Below, piece by piece: positions 38,675 to 39,331 of a stretch of DNA of 39,331 bases; within the stretch, counting starts at the first letter, position 1, and every line of letters starts with the position of its first letter. A program made the translations under genes and the position numbers. Source of the stretch: a virus; the IMG/VR virus record IMGVR_UViG_3300030090_002621, positions 1-39,331 of that record, one strand, 5' to 3'. A model generated the notes under the pieces. That model was not told the DNA's origin. It did not search any database and was given only the letters and a program-made list of their open reading frames with translations.

Positions 38675-39021
38675 CCAATACTATTATTTTAACGGGCGCC
38701 GAACTCCATTCCGGAGGTAAGGCGGTTTTCTTATGGGGCTACGTTGCTTCCGATAAGATTGTCGGCAGCGCGAGGGCCTTAGTGCGCCAGTTTTATTTTC
38801 CGCTTTCTCAATGCGAACTCATCGATAACGAGTACCATTGCCCGCTTTGGCTTGCGGAGGCCAAGGCCGCAGAGGGTGTTTACCAGTGGGTCAGCAACCG
38901 CGGTATCAAAGGTATCGACCACTTGGGCGGCGCGGCTTTATCTGCTAGTTTTGCAGATCGTGTATTTTATATAGACAGCTATCGTCTTAACAAAGCGAAA
39001 GACTATAGTGTATTAAAATGA
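38671..39021 (+). CDS. Hypothetical protein, 116 aa
   Basis: ATG in an ATGA overlap. Sequence appears to be a compact alpha/beta domain (IILTGAELHSGGKAVFLWGYV; LVRQFYFPLSQCELIDNEYHCPLWLAEAKAAEGVYQWVSNRG). The base composition looks richer in G+C than its neighbours, which may signal a more recent arrival. Two cysteines, no known motif. A 76-base gap follows before the next gene. Function unknown. Confidence 0.65.
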   Translation: MTNTIILTGAELHSGGKAVFLWGYVASDKIVGSARALVRQFYFPLSQCELIDNEYHCPLWLAEAKAAEGVYQWVSNRGIKGIDHLGGAALSASFADRVFYIDSYRLNKAKDYSVLK

Positions 39022-39097
39022 CCTCGTATACGCCCCTCTAAGCGATTTAAATTGAGTGGGTAAGGGTTTACTATGGCTGAAATTAGGAGAAATTTGG

Positions 39098-39331
39098 ATG
39101 GACGATCACTATATTGACAAGATGGCTAAAGAGTACCAATTAGAAATTAGAAAACTTAAAGAAGAAAATCAAATGTTGCGGAAAGACATTGAACGGTTGC
39201 AGGAGGAAATTATGTTCGAAGATCCTGCTTGGAAGAAATTTTTAAAGAAGGTTCACGGGGTTGATCGGTGGGATTTTCTCGTAGTTCTCCTCGGAGTTTC
39301 TTCGCTTGTGTTATACTTCTATTTACTTTTT
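39098..39331 (+). CDS. 5' part of a membrane-anchored coiled-coil protein that crosses the window ends
   Basis: ATG 39098 has AGGAGA upstream. The encoded protein begins MDDHYIDKMAKEYQLEIRKLKEENQ, then LRKDIERLQEEI, a clear coiled coil, then FEDPAWKKFLKKVHG and a hydrophobic helix. The frame is open to the last base and continues exactly at position 103 of the left end, ending at 156. Total length if joined is 95 residues. An in-frame or nearby ATG at 39074 lacks a good ribosome site. Confidence 0.75.
   Translation, partial: MDDHYIDKMAKEYQLEIRKLKEENQMLRKDIERLQEEIMFEDPAWKKFLKKVHGVDRWDFLVVLLGVSSLVLYFYLLF
39230..39331. repeat. Terminal repeat, right copy
   Basis: Matches positions 1-102 at 101 of 102 bases; T39328 replaces A99, a synonymous change. 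See the left copy. Confidence 0.9.

Noticed and set aside
1-39331. tRNA genes, CRISPR array, integrase, transposase, RNA polymerase
   Set aside because: None was seen on reading both strands by eye; a tRNA scan would settle the tRNA question.

Overview
The window reads as a complete or near-complete genome of a lytic, short-tailed (podovirus-type) bacteriophage, most like the marine phages that infect Alpha- or Gammaproteobacteria. This assignment is inference. It rests on a T7-style replication set (primase, DnaB-type helicase, family-A polymerase, 5'-3' exonuclease, endonuclease I), a B12-dependent ribonucleotide reductase, tail-tubular A/B-type proteins, a 3-TM holin of the gene-transfer-agent type, and many 4-base start/stop overlaps. 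No RNA polymerase, integrase, repressor, tRNA or CRISPR array was seen. The first 102 bases recur at the very end with one silent mismatch, so the molecule was probably assembled as a circle or carries a terminal repeat.

Layout. Positions 1-10749 (+ strand) hold small accessory genes, then primase, helicase, a polymerase split in two ORFs, an SSB-like protein, exonuclease, endonuclease I, metallophosphoesterase, class II RNR and an adenine methyltransferase. Positions 10752-34552 (- strand) form one long late unit read right to left. It runs from lysis genes through small terminase, three tiny genes, large terminase, portal, tail fibre, an ErpA-like Fe-S protein, small head genes, scaffold, capsid, tail tubes, tail tip and internal virion proteins to a 2OG-Fe(II) oxygenase. 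Positions 34553-35750 are about 1.2 kb without protein genes. This stretch holds a consensus sigma-70 promoter for the late unit, four perfect DnaA boxes beside a very A+T-rich tract, a 21-bp-spaced repeat, a second sigma-70-type promoter, and a roughly 380-nt region that folds with a 9-bp pseudoknot and ends in a T8 terminator. Positions 35751-39331 (+ strand) hold a second early unit: a probable cysteine peptidase, small unknown genes, a cytosine methyltransferase, and a type I hammerhead ribozyme between two genes.

How it works together. Host sigma-70 probably transcribes both arms outward from the central intergenic region. Host DnaA may open the origin there, after which the phage primase, helicase and polymerase copy the DNA. 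The nucleases and RNR recycle and supply nucleotides, and two methyltransferases without partner endonucleases probably protect the DNA.

The most unusual contents are: (1) a 28-codon gene next to the large terminase that encodes a near-textbook PqqA, the peptide precursor of the redox cofactor PQQ, with no other pqq genes; (2) the hammerhead ribozyme whose core contains the stop codon of the gene in front; (3) the large structured RNA element next to the DnaA-box origin; and (4) a family-A DNA polymerase divided at an ATGA overlap just before motif A.
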